Assembly: GCF_019703835.1 (NCBI RefSeq)
Contig: NZ_AP023055.1
Span: forward strand, 1,426,001 to 1,490,000
Length of the DNA: 64,000 nt
Direction of reading: 5' to 3'
Source: Thaumasiovibrio subtropicus
GTDB taxonomy: Bacteria > Pseudomonadota > Gammaproteobacteria > Enterobacterales > Vibrionaceae
Within the stretch, counting starts at the first letter, position 1. Each line of letters opens with the position of its first letter. Shown one piece after another: positions 43,351 to 53,364 of this stretch. The notes under the pieces were generated by a model. That model searched no databases. It was given only the letters and a program-made list of their open reading frames with translations, and was not told where the DNA came from. A program made the translations under genes and the position numbers.

Positions 43351-44676
43351 ATGATGGAAATTTTACATAATGACCCTCGCCTCATCGTCACCGATGATGA
43401 GCAAGTTTATATGGCTAGCCAGCCTGCGGATATTGCCAATCGCTTCAATCAGATGTCACGTAACGATGTGATTGAGCTCTTCACTCAGCTTTCGATTAAA
43501 TACCAAGTCGAAGTTGTGAGTCATCTATCCGAGCGCAATCAAATCGCTTTAGCAACTCGTTTGCCACGTTATCGTCTTGCGTCAATCGTTTCTGCGATGG
43601 ACTCGGATGATCGTGCTGACTTCTTCAATCGCATGCCAGAAGATGCGCAACAGCAACTCTTACCTGCGCTTGCCTATGCCGAGCGCGAGGATATTCGCTT
43701 ACTCTCTTCCTACGCTGAAGGGACTGCTGGCTCAATCATGACATCGGACTATGCCTTTCTTGCCCCAGATTTAAGCCCGATGGAAGCCATTAACACACTC
43801 AGGCGTATCGCGCCGGATGCCGAAACGGTTTATCACGCCTATATCGTCGATGAAACGCGTAAGCTCATCGGTACGGTTTCGCTGCGCGATCTTATTCTCG
43901 CCGCCCCGAGCCAAACACTTCGTCAACTGATGGTGACAGACGTCATTTCAGTCACTTGCGATACCGATAAAGAGAAAGTCAGCCAAATTGTTGCTCACTA
44001 CGATCTCATGGCCGTCCCTGTCACCAATCAAGAGCAGCAATTATTGGGTATTATTACCCACGATGACATCCTTGATGTCGTTCAGGAAGAAGCCACCGAG
44101 GATATGCACAAAGCGGCAAATATCGGTAAGTTAACCACAAGCTTAAAAGATGCGTCCGCAGCGCTTCTCTATAAAAAGCGCGTGGTTTGGCTGGTATTAC
44201 TGGTTTTCGGGAACATTTTTTCTGGCGCAGGCATCGCACATTTTGAAGATGTCATCACTTCGTATGTGGCATTGGTCTTTTTCTTACCGCTATTGATTGA
44301 TAGTGGCGGTAATGCGGGATCACAGTCTGCAACACTCATGGTGCGCGCACTCGCAACAGGCGAGGTAGAACTCAAAGACTGGAGTAAAATGCTTGGCAGA
44401 GAAGTCTTTGTCTCCATGGGGCTAGGCTTAAGTATGGCTGCGGCAGTTTACTCTCTCGGCTTCTATCGCGGGGGCCCAGAGATTGCCCTTGTGGTCGGTG
44501 TCAGTATGATTGCCATTGTGATGGTCGGAAGCTTGGTGGGTACCATGCTACCCTTTGTTCTCCATCACCTGAAGCTAGACCCTGCTTCGGCCAGCGCGCC
44601 CATGATTACCTCTATCGCCGATATCAGTGGTGTACTCATCTATTTCGCCATTGCTTCAAGCATGCTAAGCCTCTAG
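43351..44676 (+). CDS. mgtE: Magnesium transporter MgtE
   Basis: Mg2+ channel of 441 residues. The cytoplasmic N-domain (superhelix, ~20-130; RLPRYRLASIVSAMDSDDRADFF in two parts) is followed by a CBS pair (~135-255; GSIMTSDYAFL, VTDVISVTCD). A connecting helix leads to five membrane helices (~285-441) with the selectivity block PLLIDSGGNAGSQSATL and the C-terminal SAPMITSIADISGV. The cytosolic domains close the pore when Mg2+ is high. GGAG lies 7 bases before the first of two ATGs. The upstream leader (short ORF plus hairpins) suggests Mg2+-dependent translation. Confidence 0.93.
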   Translation: MMEILHNDPRLIVTDDEQVYMASQPADIANRFNQMSRNDVIELFTQLSIKYQVEVVSHLSERNQIALATRLPRYRLASIVSAMDSDDRADFFNRMPEDAQQQLLPALAYAEREDIRLLSSYAEGTAGSIMTSDYAFLAPDLSPMEAINTLRRIAPDAETVYHAYIVDETRKLIGTVSLRDLILAAPSQTLRQLMVTDVISVTCDTDKEKVSQIVAHYDLMAVPVTNQEQQLLGIITHDDILDVVQEEATEDMHKAANIGKLTTSLKDASAALLYKKRVVWLVLLVFGNIFSGAGIAHFEDVITSYVALVFFLPLLIDSGGNAGSQSATLMVRALATGEVELKDWSKMLGREVFVSMGLGLSMAAAVYSLGFYRGGPEIALVVGVSMIAIVMVGSLVGTMLPFVLHHLKLDPASASAPMITSIADISGVLIYFAIASSMLSL

Positions 44677-44707
44677 AAATAGTACTTTTTTCGCTACCCA
44701 ATACCAA

Positions 44708-44983
44708 TTACGGCTGTTGGGTAGCTAAGCTTTCATCAGGCAGCGATTGTTGCTTCAACCAACCGTTTCTGCCCGAACGATAGTTCGTAATGACATGCCG
44801 ATACTCAGCCTGCTCCTGCTTTAACGCCGCCAACTCGCGAATATCAGCGTCAAGTAATCGACGTAACGTGACATTTTCAGTATCAATGGCGAGTTGCGCT
44901 TCGCGTTGTTTCATCTGACTCTTTAATGCCGCAATTTCTGATTCGACATCACTCATAATCGATAAGTCATGAAATTCCATCAT
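44708..44983 (-). CDS. Small coiled-coil protein, unknown
   Basis: Ninety-one residues, mostly one long charged helix (SDVESEIAALKSQMKQREAQ, then RRLLDADIRELAALKQEQAEY) that would form a coiled coil. It has no signal peptide or known motif. The start may be any of ATG 44983, 44980 or 44956; none has a strong ribosome site. A hairpin (GCTACCCAA / TTGGGTAGC, 44693-44725) overlaps its 3' end and may end mgtE transcripts. The heptad pattern makes it plausible as a real gene. Confidence 0.5.
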   Translation of the reverse strand: MMEFHDLSIMSDVESEIAALKSQMKQREAQLAIDTENVTLRRLLDADIRELAALKQEQAEYRHVITNYRSGRNGWLKQQSLPDESLATQQP

Positions 44984-45131
44984 TTTACATTTCTGTTAGC
45001 CCTAACTATGCGGCTTATTTAACCACTTCAACTGCCCTGTCTCTATATCGAGTCAAAAGCCTGACAAAAAACTAACAAAACGAGGGTTTCTACTACACTG
45101 AGAGACAGGAAGAAAAATATGCGGAGAAAGA

Positions 45132-46127
45132 ATGGACGATAAAGTCATACGTTCCATCATCGAAATCACAGAGCAGCGTAGCTCTGACTCCCTTGGTTAT
45201 TGTGTTGTCGCGACCTTAGCAGAAATGCTTCCAGTATCCGCGATAACACTCTATCGCTTTGATGGTACACATTATCTCCAATCTATAAGCTTATCGATAA
45301 GCGAAGATCACCTTGGTCGTCGAAGACAGACATGGCACCATGAACCTCAGTACTACGACTATATAGAAGAGCTCACCATCAGTAAGCTGTCTAACGTCCC
45401 GAAGCTAATTCGCCATTCCGCAACCTCTTTCCACTACTTTTATCCAATCCCGTTGGATAACGAGCATTTTGCCATGCTCTACCTACATCTGTGTGAGCCC
45501 ACAGAGCCGTTTACCATGTTGATCGAAGGTTTTGCGAAAATCTACGAGAACTACCTGCGCATACTCGATGAAAGTGAACGCGATAAGTTAACGGGGCTCT
45601 ACAACCGCAAAACAATCGAGGATAAACTGCAAGACGACTTCATTCGTTACGAAGCTGATGGAAGGATCAATGATCTCCAATCTTGTTGGCTCGTCATTTT
45701 AGATATTGACCACTTTAAACGTGTTAACGATAACTTTGGGCACCTCATCGGCGATGAAGTGCTATTGATTTTTTCGCAACAACTCAAACTTCACTTCACC
45801 GCTGACGACAAAATATTTCGATTCGGCGGTGAAGAGTTTTTAGTGATCCTTTCTCCTTCGACCTGTGAAGAAGCGGCAATGAAAATCAATGAGTTTCGTA
45901 AACACATTGAAAGTTTCACCTTCCCTCAAGTCGAACGAATTACGGTAAGCTGCGGCTTTGCAAAAATATCGACAAAAGATTACTTGCCCATCATTCTAGA
46001 TAACGCTGACAAAGCTCTTTATCATGCAAAAAACAAAGGAAGGAACCGGTTTTATTGCTATGAAGAGTTACTCAACGACGGAACGCTAGTTGAGGATGAC
46101 AGTGATAGCGACTTTGAGTTATTTTAA
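45132..46127 (+). CDS. Diguanylate cyclase (GGDEF)
   Basis: Cytoplasmic c-di-GMP synthase of 331 residues with no membrane helices. The N-terminal ~150 residues have a GAF-like sensory character (LGYCVVATLAEMLPVSAITL, FHYFYPIPL). The GGDEF domain (~152-315) starts DKLTGLYNRKTIEDKL, has ILDIDHFKRVND and active site FGGEEF, so it should be active. The inhibitory I-site (RxxD) is replaced by TADD just before the active site, so product inhibition may be weak. GGAG precedes the ATG. It stands alone; the signal is unknown. Confidence 0.9.
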   Translation: MDDKVIRSIIEITEQRSSDSLGYCVVATLAEMLPVSAITLYRFDGTHYLQSISLSISEDHLGRRRQTWHHEPQYYDYIEELTISKLSNVPKLIRHSATSFHYFYPIPLDNEHFAMLYLHLCEPTEPFTMLIEGFAKIYENYLRILDESERDKLTGLYNRKTIEDKLQDDFIRYEADGRINDLQSCWLVILDIDHFKRVNDNFGHLIGDEVLLIFSQQLKLHFTADDKIFRFGGEEFLVILSPSTCEEAAMKINEFRKHIESFTFPQVERITVSCGFAKISTKDYLPIILDNADKALYHAKNKGRNRFYCYEELLNDGTLVEDDSDSDFELF

Positions 46128-46223
46128 ATATTTCGCACTCATTATTTTTATCTAAAATTAACTTAACAAAGATCATCTTTGTATATTCCTTACGAATTAA
46201 AACCTCTCTCCCATTACCATCAA

Positions 46224-46610
46224 TTATCGAGACTGTTTTCTAAGTGAGAAAAAAATGAGTGTTCCTACGCTTGCAGGCGTGGCTATCGTTAGCATGGCCA
46301 ACGGCGCCATCGTGCTGACGGACACTATACGATCCGGATGAAAAACGATAGAAATCAAACAATAAAAGGCCACCAGCACTGACACACCCCAGAAGATTAG
46401 CAACGCATAATGAAGTAACATTGGGCTGGTGGGGTTGGTGACGAAATGCAGCAACATCGCCATGACAATACAATAGGGGAAATTCATCCATGCCGTTAAT
46501 AATATTGCCGTCAATAGCTTAGGTAATACGATGAGATGAACGACTCCCACCGTTCCAATGACGATGAACGTAATATATGACAACTGCTGATAGCGCTGTT
46601 GGGCTGTCAT
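46224..46610 (-). CDS. Four-helix inner-membrane protein, unknown
   Basis: Membrane protein of 128 residues with four hydrophobic segments (YITFIVIGTVGVVHLIVL, TAWMNFPYCIVMAMLL, YALLIFWGVSVLVAFYCL, APLAMLTIATPASVGTLIFF). No family recognised. It ends in a basic tail (LRKQSR), suggesting a cytoplasmic C-terminus. It is monocistronic between a diguanylate cyclase and a chemotaxis receptor. Confidence 0.65.
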   Translation of the reverse strand: MTAQQRYQQLSYITFIVIGTVGVVHLIVLPKLLTAILLTAWMNFPYCIVMAMLLHFVTNPTSPMLLHYALLIFWGVSVLVAFYCLISIVFHPDRIVSVSTMAPLAMLTIATPASVGTLIFFSLRKQSR

Positions 46611-46828
46611 GACAACCTCTCAAACCTGAGACTTTTCCCATTAATAAACATCAGTCCAAAAAAGGAGTTTCGTCAATATTTAAATCGATTATCATGGTAA
46701 CTGAACTATCCTTAACACACGGAAGTAAAATAAGTCGTCACTATTGATGTTATTAATACCTCCGGCAACATCATCACCAACATCGATTTATCGTTCGGTA
46801 AATGTCGTCGAAAAAGTTTGGAGTACTC

Positions 46829-48451
46829 ATGAAGAGTCGTAGTATCAAAACGGTGATTTTATCCATCCTCGCCATCGCCGTGGTTGCAGTCAGCATTACC
46901 GCCAGTTTTACTTTGTTTACCCTGAACAGGAATCTCGATCAGTTCTCTCTATTGCTAGACAACGAGATTCGCGCTGAGCGATCTGTTGAGAGGATCAACG
47001 TAGAGTTCAAACGCCAAGTTCAAGAATGGAAAAATGTGCTACTCCGAGGTCACGATAAAGAACAACGAGATAAATACTGGAATCGGTTTCTTAAACAAGA
47101 AAACGTCATTCAATCACTCGCAGCAGATACCATTCCGCTACTAGACCAACAGCCCAGTCTGCAACAGCAGGTGCAACGCTTTGTCGCAGCCCATCAGGAG
47201 ATGGGACAAGCTTACCGGATAGGCTTTCAAGCTTTCGTTGATGCCGACTTTTCCCATACGGTTGGCGACAAAGCCGTTAAAGGTATTGATCGTGAACCCT
47301 CACAACTCTTAGAAGAGACCAGTGACGCCATCAGCCAACTAGCGATAGAGAACAGCAGCCAACTGTCTACGGGTTCAGCACAACTCCTCAAGATCACCAT
47401 GATGATCCTAGTCGGCATTGGCATTCTTATCTTACTCGGTGCTGCTGCTATCATGTCACGCGTTATCATCGATCCGCTCATCAAAACCGCAGAGCAAATC
47501 GATCAGTTGTCTCATGGTAACTTCGACGTCAATGTTGACGACAAGGCGCAAGGTGAAATTGGCTCGCTCAACCAGTCTATTGCGGCACTCAGCAAGCAAC
47601 TGACAGTGCTGATGGGCACCATGAGCCAAACCGCTTCTAACTTGCAATCTACCGCGCAAACGATGGCAGAGCACGCGAGCCAACAAGCGGATGTCTCGCT
47701 AACCCAGAAAGAGCATTCTGAACAAGCCGCTGCCGCTGTTGAAGAGATGGCATATTCAGCAGGTTTAGTCTCTAACAGCGCCGAGCTCACCGCCACAGCA
47801 ACTGAGAATACGCGTTCAAGTGCAAGCCAAGGCCTCACCCAGATGCAACAAGTATCTACCTTGATTCATCACTTAAAGAGTGACATGGCTGATGCCGGTG
47901 CTGCGGTCACTGAACTCTCAGACCAAGCCGCTCGGGTCAATGAAGTCATGACGGTAATACGCAGTATCGCAGAACAAACCAACTTGCTCGCCTTAAACGC
48001 TGCTATTGAGGCTGCCCGCGCTGGCGAACATGGCAGAGGCTTTGCTGTTGTGGCTGACGAAGTACGCGCGCTGGCGCAAAAAACCCAATCGTCCACAGAG
48101 GAAATTGAAGAGATACTGGCTGCGGTGAAACAAGGCAGTGAATCCAGTGTGGCAACGATGAGCCAAGGCAGTAGCCGAACCGATGAGGTTGTCACTCATA
48201 TCGACAACTTGGCCGAACGCTGGGGCATCCTCGCAAACGATATTACGCAAGTGCGCGACCAAAATGCGGAAGTGGCGACAGCTGCCACAGAGCAGTCAAC
48301 CGTCACCAGTGATATCGCAAGAATAATCTCAGGTTTGCATGAATCCGCCGAAGAGCAGCAAAAGCAATCTATCGCTGGTCAGGAAGTCAGCCACTCACTC
48401 GCGACTCTCGCAGATGAATTGACAACGAAAATTAGTCAGTTCAGCCGCTAA
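46829..48451 (+). CDS. Methyl-accepting chemotaxis protein
   Basis: Receptor of 540 residues. TM1 (~8-28), a four-helix-bundle-type periplasmic sensor (~30-185), TM2 (~188-210; ILVGIGILILLGAAAIM), HAMP (~212-263), then the cytoplasmic signalling hairpin. The CheA/CheW-binding tip is IAEQTNLLALNAAIEAARAG with RGFAVVADEVRALA. There is no C-terminal NWETF-like pentapeptide. ATG 46829 with GGAG upstream is preferred over 46802. The ligand is unknown. Confidence 0.92.
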   Translation: MKSRSIKTVILSILAIAVVAVSITASFTLFTLNRNLDQFSLLLDNEIRAERSVERINVEFKRQVQEWKNVLLRGHDKEQRDKYWNRFLKQENVIQSLAADTIPLLDQQPSLQQQVQRFVAAHQEMGQAYRIGFQAFVDADFSHTVGDKAVKGIDREPSQLLEETSDAISQLAIENSSQLSTGSAQLLKITMMILVGIGILILLGAAAIMSRVIIDPLIKTAEQIDQLSHGNFDVNVDDKAQGEIGSLNQSIAALSKQLTVLMGTMSQTASNLQSTAQTMAEHASQQADVSLTQKEHSEQAAAAVEEMAYSAGLVSNSAELTATATENTRSSASQGLTQMQQVSTLIHHLKSDMADAGAAVTELSDQAARVNEVMTVIRSIAEQTNLLALNAAIEAARAGEHGRGFAVVADEVRALAQKTQSSTEEIEEILAAVKQGSESSVATMSQGSSRTDEVVTHIDNLAERWGILANDITQVRDQNAEVATAATEQSTVTSDIARIISGLHESAEEQQKQSIAGQEVSHSLATLADELTTKISQFSR

Positions 48452-48479
48452 TGTCGACACGCTGACGCTTAGCTTGCTT

Positions 48480-48504
48480 CAAGGTGTGCAACACGCACAC
48501 CTTG
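48480..48504 (+). terminator. Hairpin after the chemotaxis receptor gene
   Basis: Perfect 10-bp stem CAAGGTGTGC / GCACACCTTG with 5-base loop, 28 bases after the stop; the T tail is weak (CTGTTGGTTTG). The rest of the 48505-49022 gap is AT-rich; I see no convincing gene there. Confidence 0.65.
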
Positions 48505-49022
48505 CTGTTGGTTTGCGCTATGAGCGTAGAAAAGATGAGCGCAGAAAATAAGTCTTGTTATCCCTATCCACGCAACATAAAACACTTAAGTCTCGCACTG
48601 CGAAGTGGCACGCCGACTTTCCCCGACCACGACAACACAAGATGTTGTTTAATTGTATAAAACCGCCAACTACCTTTACTTGAATGCAACAAGATGCGTT
48701 AAATTAGCCCCGCTTCTTTGCCAACCGTTGACTAGACGATTTGTCTTCTAGCGAGAAACATCACAAAAAATCATGTAAATAACAAGACACATGATCGTAA
48801 ACAGTTAGTGAGATTGTATACATCTCGGAGATAAGAAATAATCAAATGTGACGAATGCCTCATTCGTCTTCTTGATGCACTCTTAATATAACAAAAACAC
48901 ACATTTTCTGTACGAATACGAACAGACGTAAATATTACTATTGATAATCTGTTGTATTGACGCAAAGTCCCCCCACTTTGGCTTTGTGATAAGAAAACGT
49001 ATATGGCAAGGAATGACAAATA

Positions 49023-50117
49023 ATGTCTTTATGGCAACGAATATCGCAACGACCATGGATCTTCTCCGTAATCATTTTTTCTGCACTTTGCTTGTGGCTG
49101 TTTAGCGCGCCTAACCAAGCAGAGACGGAAACCCAACAACCAAGCCAACTTGACGTGCCGCTCGCTAACGTAAAAGTTGAGACCTTTACTTCACAACCCG
49201 TCACTCGTACCGTTGCCCTCTACGGGCGTACTGCCCCTGATCGTTCTGCAACACTTGGGGCAGAAGTCTCAGGACGCGTTGAATCGCGCCTTGTACGTAA
49301 GGGAGAAGCGGTCAAAGCAGGCCAACCCCTCGTACAACTCGACAAAGCTGACCGCGAAATTCAACTTCGTCGCGCGCAAGCGTTAGTAGAGGTACGCCAG
49401 AAAGAGTACAACGCTGCCAAATCGCTACGTTCTCGTGGCCTTCAAGGCGAAGTGGCACTGAGCCAAGCAGAGGCGAATCTCATTGAAGCAAAAGCCAGCT
49501 TACGCAATGTCACGTTAGCGCTTGAGAACACCGTTATCAAAGCGCCATTCGATGGCATTGTTCAAACCATGCATGTCCAAAAAGGTGACTTTCTCGGCGT
49601 GGGTGATCCTGTCGCCTTAATCGTTGATCTCGATCCGCTGGTCATTTATGCCGATGTTAGCGAGCGCCATATCCATCGCATTAACGAAGGTCAAAGCGCC
49701 TCTGTTCGTTTAATCGATGGCAAGACGTATGACGCAACGCTCCGCTACCAATCCGCGGTATCTTCAGAGCAAACCAACACCTTTGCCCTCGAACTCTCAC
49801 TGCCTAACCCAGAAATGCAATTGGCGGCGGGTATCAGCGCGGAAGTGGAACTTAACCTTGAATCTCGTACCGCAATGAAGCTTGCGCCATCAATGCTGGC
49901 ATTGAATGAGCTCGGCGACCTCGGAGTAAAAACCATCACTGAGAAGCAAATCGACAACGAATCACAGCATTATGTCTCTTTTACTGTCATTGACGTTGTC
50001 AAAGTAGAACCCGATGGTGTGTGGCTAGCGGGTCTTGGCGATCAAGCAGATATCATCACCGTTGGGCAAGGTTTTGTCCGTGAAGGTGACCAAGTGATCG
50101 TAACGAGGACGAAGTAA
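49023..50117 (+). CDS. RND membrane-fusion protein (second pump)
   Basis: Adaptor of 364 residues anchored by one N-terminal helix (WIFSVIIFSALCLWLFSA, ~12-29) rather than a lipid. Lipoyl halves (ATLGAEVSGRVESRLV, GQPLVQLDKADREIQL), a short alpha hairpin (SLRSRGLQGEVALSQAEANL) and barrel blocks (VIKAPFDGIVQTM, GDPVALIVDLDPLVIYADV) follow. The AAGGA site is about 11 bases before ATG. Its stop overlaps the transporter start by one base, so the two are coupled. Confidence 0.9.
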   Translation: MSLWQRISQRPWIFSVIIFSALCLWLFSAPNQAETETQQPSQLDVPLANVKVETFTSQPVTRTVALYGRTAPDRSATLGAEVSGRVESRLVRKGEAVKAGQPLVQLDKADREIQLRRAQALVEVRQKEYNAAKSLRSRGLQGEVALSQAEANLIEAKASLRNVTLALENTVIKAPFDGIVQTMHVQKGDFLGVGDPVALIVDLDPLVIYADVSERHIHRINEGQSASVRLIDGKTYDATLRYQSAVSSEQTNTFALELSLPNPEMQLAAGISAEVELNLESRTAMKLAPSMLALNELGDLGVKTITEKQIDNESQHYVSFTVIDVVKVEPDGVWLAGLGDQADIITVGQGFVREGDQVIVTRTK

Positions 50118-53100
50118 TGTACAGTATGATTGAAGCAGCATTGTCCCGGTCGAGGACGATGCTGACGATGCTGCTATTGATACTCATCGCAGGTATCGTC
50201 ACCTATATCACAATTCCGAAAGAGGCGAACCCGGATATCACTATTCCAGTAGTGTACGTTTCTATCGGTCACCAAGGCATCAGCCCTATCGACGCTGAGC
50301 GCTTACTGGTGCGTCCAGTCGAAACTGAGCTGCGCTCAATTGAAGGCATTAAGGAAATGACGGCAGTGGCGACAGAAGGTCATGCCGCTGTCACCATTGA
50401 GTTCAATGTCGGCACCGACTTAAAGGAAGCGCTCAAAGATGTGCGTGAAGCGGTCGATGATGCGAAACCGCAACTGCCTGATGGTACCGATGAGCCCTCC
50501 ATTCACGAAATCACCCTTGCGAGTGAAGAGCCTGCACTAAACGTGGCACTCTACGGAACCGTGCCTGAGCGCACCATCATCAAAGTGGCGCGTGACCTGC
50601 AAGATGCACTCGAAAGCTATAAGCAGATTCTTGAAGTCGACATCGCAGGAGATCGAGAAGATATTCTTGAGATCCTCGTTGAGCCACTGCTGATGGAAAG
50701 CTATGGCCTAGACCAAAATGATGTGTTTAACCTGATTTCACGTAACAACCGTGTTGTTGCGGCGGGTTTCATCGACACCGGCTATGGCCGCTTCTCGGTG
50801 AAAGTGCCTTCTGTTTTTGAAGCGCTACAAGACATCATGGAGCTGCCTGTTAAAGTCGATGGCAAACAAGTTGTCACGTTTGGTGATATTGCTACCGTCC
50901 GCCGCTCTTTTCGTGATCCTGAGAGCTTTGCGCGTCTAAACGGTCAACCTGCGGTCGTACTCAATGTCAAGAAGCGCGCTGGTGAGAACATCATCGAGAC
51001 GGTCGATATCGTGAAAGCGGTGTTGGCAGAAGCACAAAAGATGGAAGAGTGGCCGCCGAATCTACTGATCGAATATACCTACGATCAGTCCAAAGACGTC
51101 AAAACAATGCTCAATGATCTCCAGAACAACATCTTGTCTGCGATCATCCTTGTCGTTGTCGTCATTCTGGCGATCCTAGGTGCAAGAACAGCACTCTTGG
51201 TGGGCATATCCATTCCCGGATCTTTCCTAACAGGCTTACTCGTTTTAGCGGTGAGCGGAATTACCATCAATATTGTTGTTCTGTTTTCGCTCATTATGGC
51301 CGTTGGTATGCTCGTTGACGGAGCTATTGTGGTGACCGAATACGCTGATCGTCGTATGCAAGAGCAAGTACCACGTAAACAAGCTTACCGCGAAGCCGCT
51401 AAACGCATGGCTTGGCCAATCACTGCCTCAACGGCAACGACCTTAGCCGCCTTTGCACCACTGCTATTCTGGCCTGACATGACGGGTGAGTTTATGCGCT
51501 ATCTCCCATTGACGTTGATAGCCACCCTATCGGCCTCTTTGGTCATGGCATTGCTCTTTGTCCCCGTTTTGGGATCAGTAATAGGTCGCCCGCAGTATGT
51601 CAGCCCGGCAAAACAGGCAGAAATGCATGCAATTGAAACGGGTAACTTTAAGCAGACAACAGGTGTTGTGCGCGCGTACCTCGCTACGCTTTCGGTGGCG
51701 ATTAAACACCCATGGAAAGTCTTAATGGCATCCATCCTCATTGCTGTTGCCGTCATGATGGCATACGGTAAAGCAGGTTTAGGTGTCGTGTTCTTCCCTG
51801 ATGTTGATCCTCCCTTCTTCACGCTGAAGGTCCGTTCACACGGCGACCTTTCTATTCACGAGCAAGATGCACTAATGCGTCAAATTGAAGATCGTGTGCT
51901 TGAAACGGAAGGGATTGACAGTGTCTTCACGCGTGTGGGTGGTAAAGAGGAAATTGGCTATCTACAGTTCAATCCACTTGATTGGCAATACCGTGCGCCC
52001 GTCAAAGACATCATTGCTGAGCTACGAGAAAAGACAGCAGATATCGCGGGTGTAGAGCTCGAGTTCAAGTTCCCTGAAGCCGGTCCACCAAGCGAAAATG
52101 ATCTCGTTATCGAAATCAGTTCTCGAGACACAACGCTCATGCCTGATGCGCTCAAGCGTCTTCGTCAATGGTTGGAAGGTAACCCAGCGTTTACTAACAT
52201 CAATGACACAGGAAACAAGCCCGGTATTGATTGGGAAATCAAGATCAAGCGTGACGACGCCGCGCGTTTTGGTGCCGATGCCACCTTAGTGGGTAATACC
52301 ATTCAGTTTGTGACTAACGGCCTTAAAGTCGGTGAGTATCGTCCCGATGACACAGACGAAGAAGTGGATATCTTAGTACGCTACCCACAAGAAGATCGCG
52401 ATATCGGTCGTTTTGATGAACTTAGAGTGAAAACGGCACTCGGTATGGTGCCAGTGACTAACTTTGCAGAAGTAGTCCCTTCACCGAAGCAAAACACCAT
52501 CTATCGCACTGACAGCCGTCGAGTACTGGAGCTGAAAGCCGACATGGCCGAAGGCTACAACCTCAGCCTGTTGCTACCCGAAGTGGAAAAAGCCATTGCT
52601 GATATGCAGTTTGATGGTGCGCTTGATGTGAAGATTCGTGGTCAAAACGAAGATCAGCAGAACTCTTCCGCTTTCCTGCAAAAAGCATTTCTGATTGCCC
52701 TTGCTGCGATGGCGCTGATTCTGATCACCCAGTTCAACAGCTTCTATCAAGCAGGACTGATCCTCAGCGCAGTTCTCTTCTCTACCGTCGGGGTATTCTT
52801 GGGTCTGCTGATATTCCAACGTCCATTCGGCATTATTATGTCAGGGATCGGAGTTATCTCACTGGCCGGTATCGTCGTAAACAACAATATCGTTCTTATC
52901 GATACTTACAACAAGATGCGGGCTAAAGGGATGGATAAAGTCAATGCAGTGATGCATACAGGCGCTCAACGTTTGCGTCCCGTTATGCTAACCACAGTCA
53001 CAACAATACTGGGCCTACTGCCTATGGTGTTGGAGATGAACATCGATCTCGTTAACCGCAAAATTGAGTTTGGCGCACCAAGCACCCAGTGGTGGTCACA

Positions 53101-53305
53101 GCTTGCCACCGCAGTGTCAGGAGGCTTGGCGTTTGCCACCATTCTGACGTTAGTGTTAACACCTTGCTTGTTGATGTTGGGAAGAGAAGATAAAACGGCG
53201 CCGCGTTCCAGCGAATCCGAAAAGGGACAAACCACCAAACCTGAGCCGCAGTCGGCATCACACGATGCTGTTGCTAAACCTCCGGTCTTGGAAGCCATTG
53301 ATTAA
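50117..53305 (+). CDS. RND efflux transporter (second pump)
   Basis: RND permease of 1062 residues, about 12 helices. The N-terminal start is PKEANPDITIPVVYVSIGHQ, the TM4 relay motif GMLVDGAIVVTEYAD, and the TM10-11 region GIVVNNNIVLIDTYNKM. It differs from the first pump in having Gly for Asn after the TM4 Asp and a longer polar C-terminal tail (~1020-1062). This class (MexF-unlike, near the Vibrio VexK/VmeH type) often handles detergents or bile salts, but the substrate is not predictable here. No regulator or channel gene adjoins. Confidence 0.9.
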   Translation: MYSMIEAALSRSRTMLTMLLLILIAGIVTYITIPKEANPDITIPVVYVSIGHQGISPIDAERLLVRPVETELRSIEGIKEMTAVATEGHAAVTIEFNVGTDLKEALKDVREAVDDAKPQLPDGTDEPSIHEITLASEEPALNVALYGTVPERTIIKVARDLQDALESYKQILEVDIAGDREDILEILVEPLLMESYGLDQNDVFNLISRNNRVVAAGFIDTGYGRFSVKVPSVFEALQDIMELPVKVDGKQVVTFGDIATVRRSFRDPESFARLNGQPAVVLNVKKRAGENIIETVDIVKAVLAEAQKMEEWPPNLLIEYTYDQSKDVKTMLNDLQNNILSAIILVVVVILAILGARTALLVGISIPGSFLTGLLVLAVSGITINIVVLFSLIMAVGMLVDGAIVVTEYADRRMQEQVPRKQAYREAAKRMAWPITASTATTLAAFAPLLFWPDMTGEFMRYLPLTLIATLSASLVMALLFVPVLGSVIGRPQYVSPAKQAEMHAIETGNFKQTTGVVRAYLATLSVAIKHPWKVLMASILIAVAVMMAYGKAGLGVVFFPDVDPPFFTLKVRSHGDLSIHEQDALMRQIEDRVLETEGIDSVFTRVGGKEEIGYLQFNPLDWQYRAPVKDIIAELREKTADIAGVELEFKFPEAGPPSENDLVIEISSRDTTLMPDALKRLRQWLEGNPAFTNINDTGNKPGIDWEIKIKRDDAARFGADATLVGNTIQFVTNGLKVGEYRPDDTDEEVDILVRYPQEDRDIGRFDELRVKTALGMVPVTNFAEVVPSPKQNTIYRTDSRRVLELKADMAEGYNLSLLLPEVEKAIADMQFDGALDVKIRGQNEDQQNSSAFLQKAFLIALAAMALILITQFNSFYQAGLILSAVLFSTVGVFLGLLIFQRPFGIIMSGIGVISLAGIVVNNNIVLIDTYNKMRAKGMDKVNAVMHTGAQRLRPVMLTTVTTILGLLPMVLEMNIDLVNRKIEFGAPSTQWWSQLATAVSGGLAFATILTLVLTPCLLMLGREDKTAPRSSESEKGQTTKPEPQSASHDAVAKPPVLEAID

Positions 53306-53311
53306 GGCATT

Positions 53312-53344
53312 GGCTATGGCATCTCATTCTAAAGGGCCATAGCC
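53312..53344 (+). terminator. Terminator after the second RND operon
   Basis: Nine-bp stem GGCTATGGC / GCCATAGCC with a 15-base loop, then ATACTTTATCT, six bases after the pump stop and before a convergent gene. Confidence 0.6.
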
Positions 53345-53364
53345 ATACTTTATCTAGACTCAAA

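Noticed and set aside
48771..49019. 82-residue open frame on the minus strand before the second RND operon
   Set aside because: Composition is Ser/Arg/Cys-rich and irregular, no ribosome site or family, and it covers the expected pump promoter.
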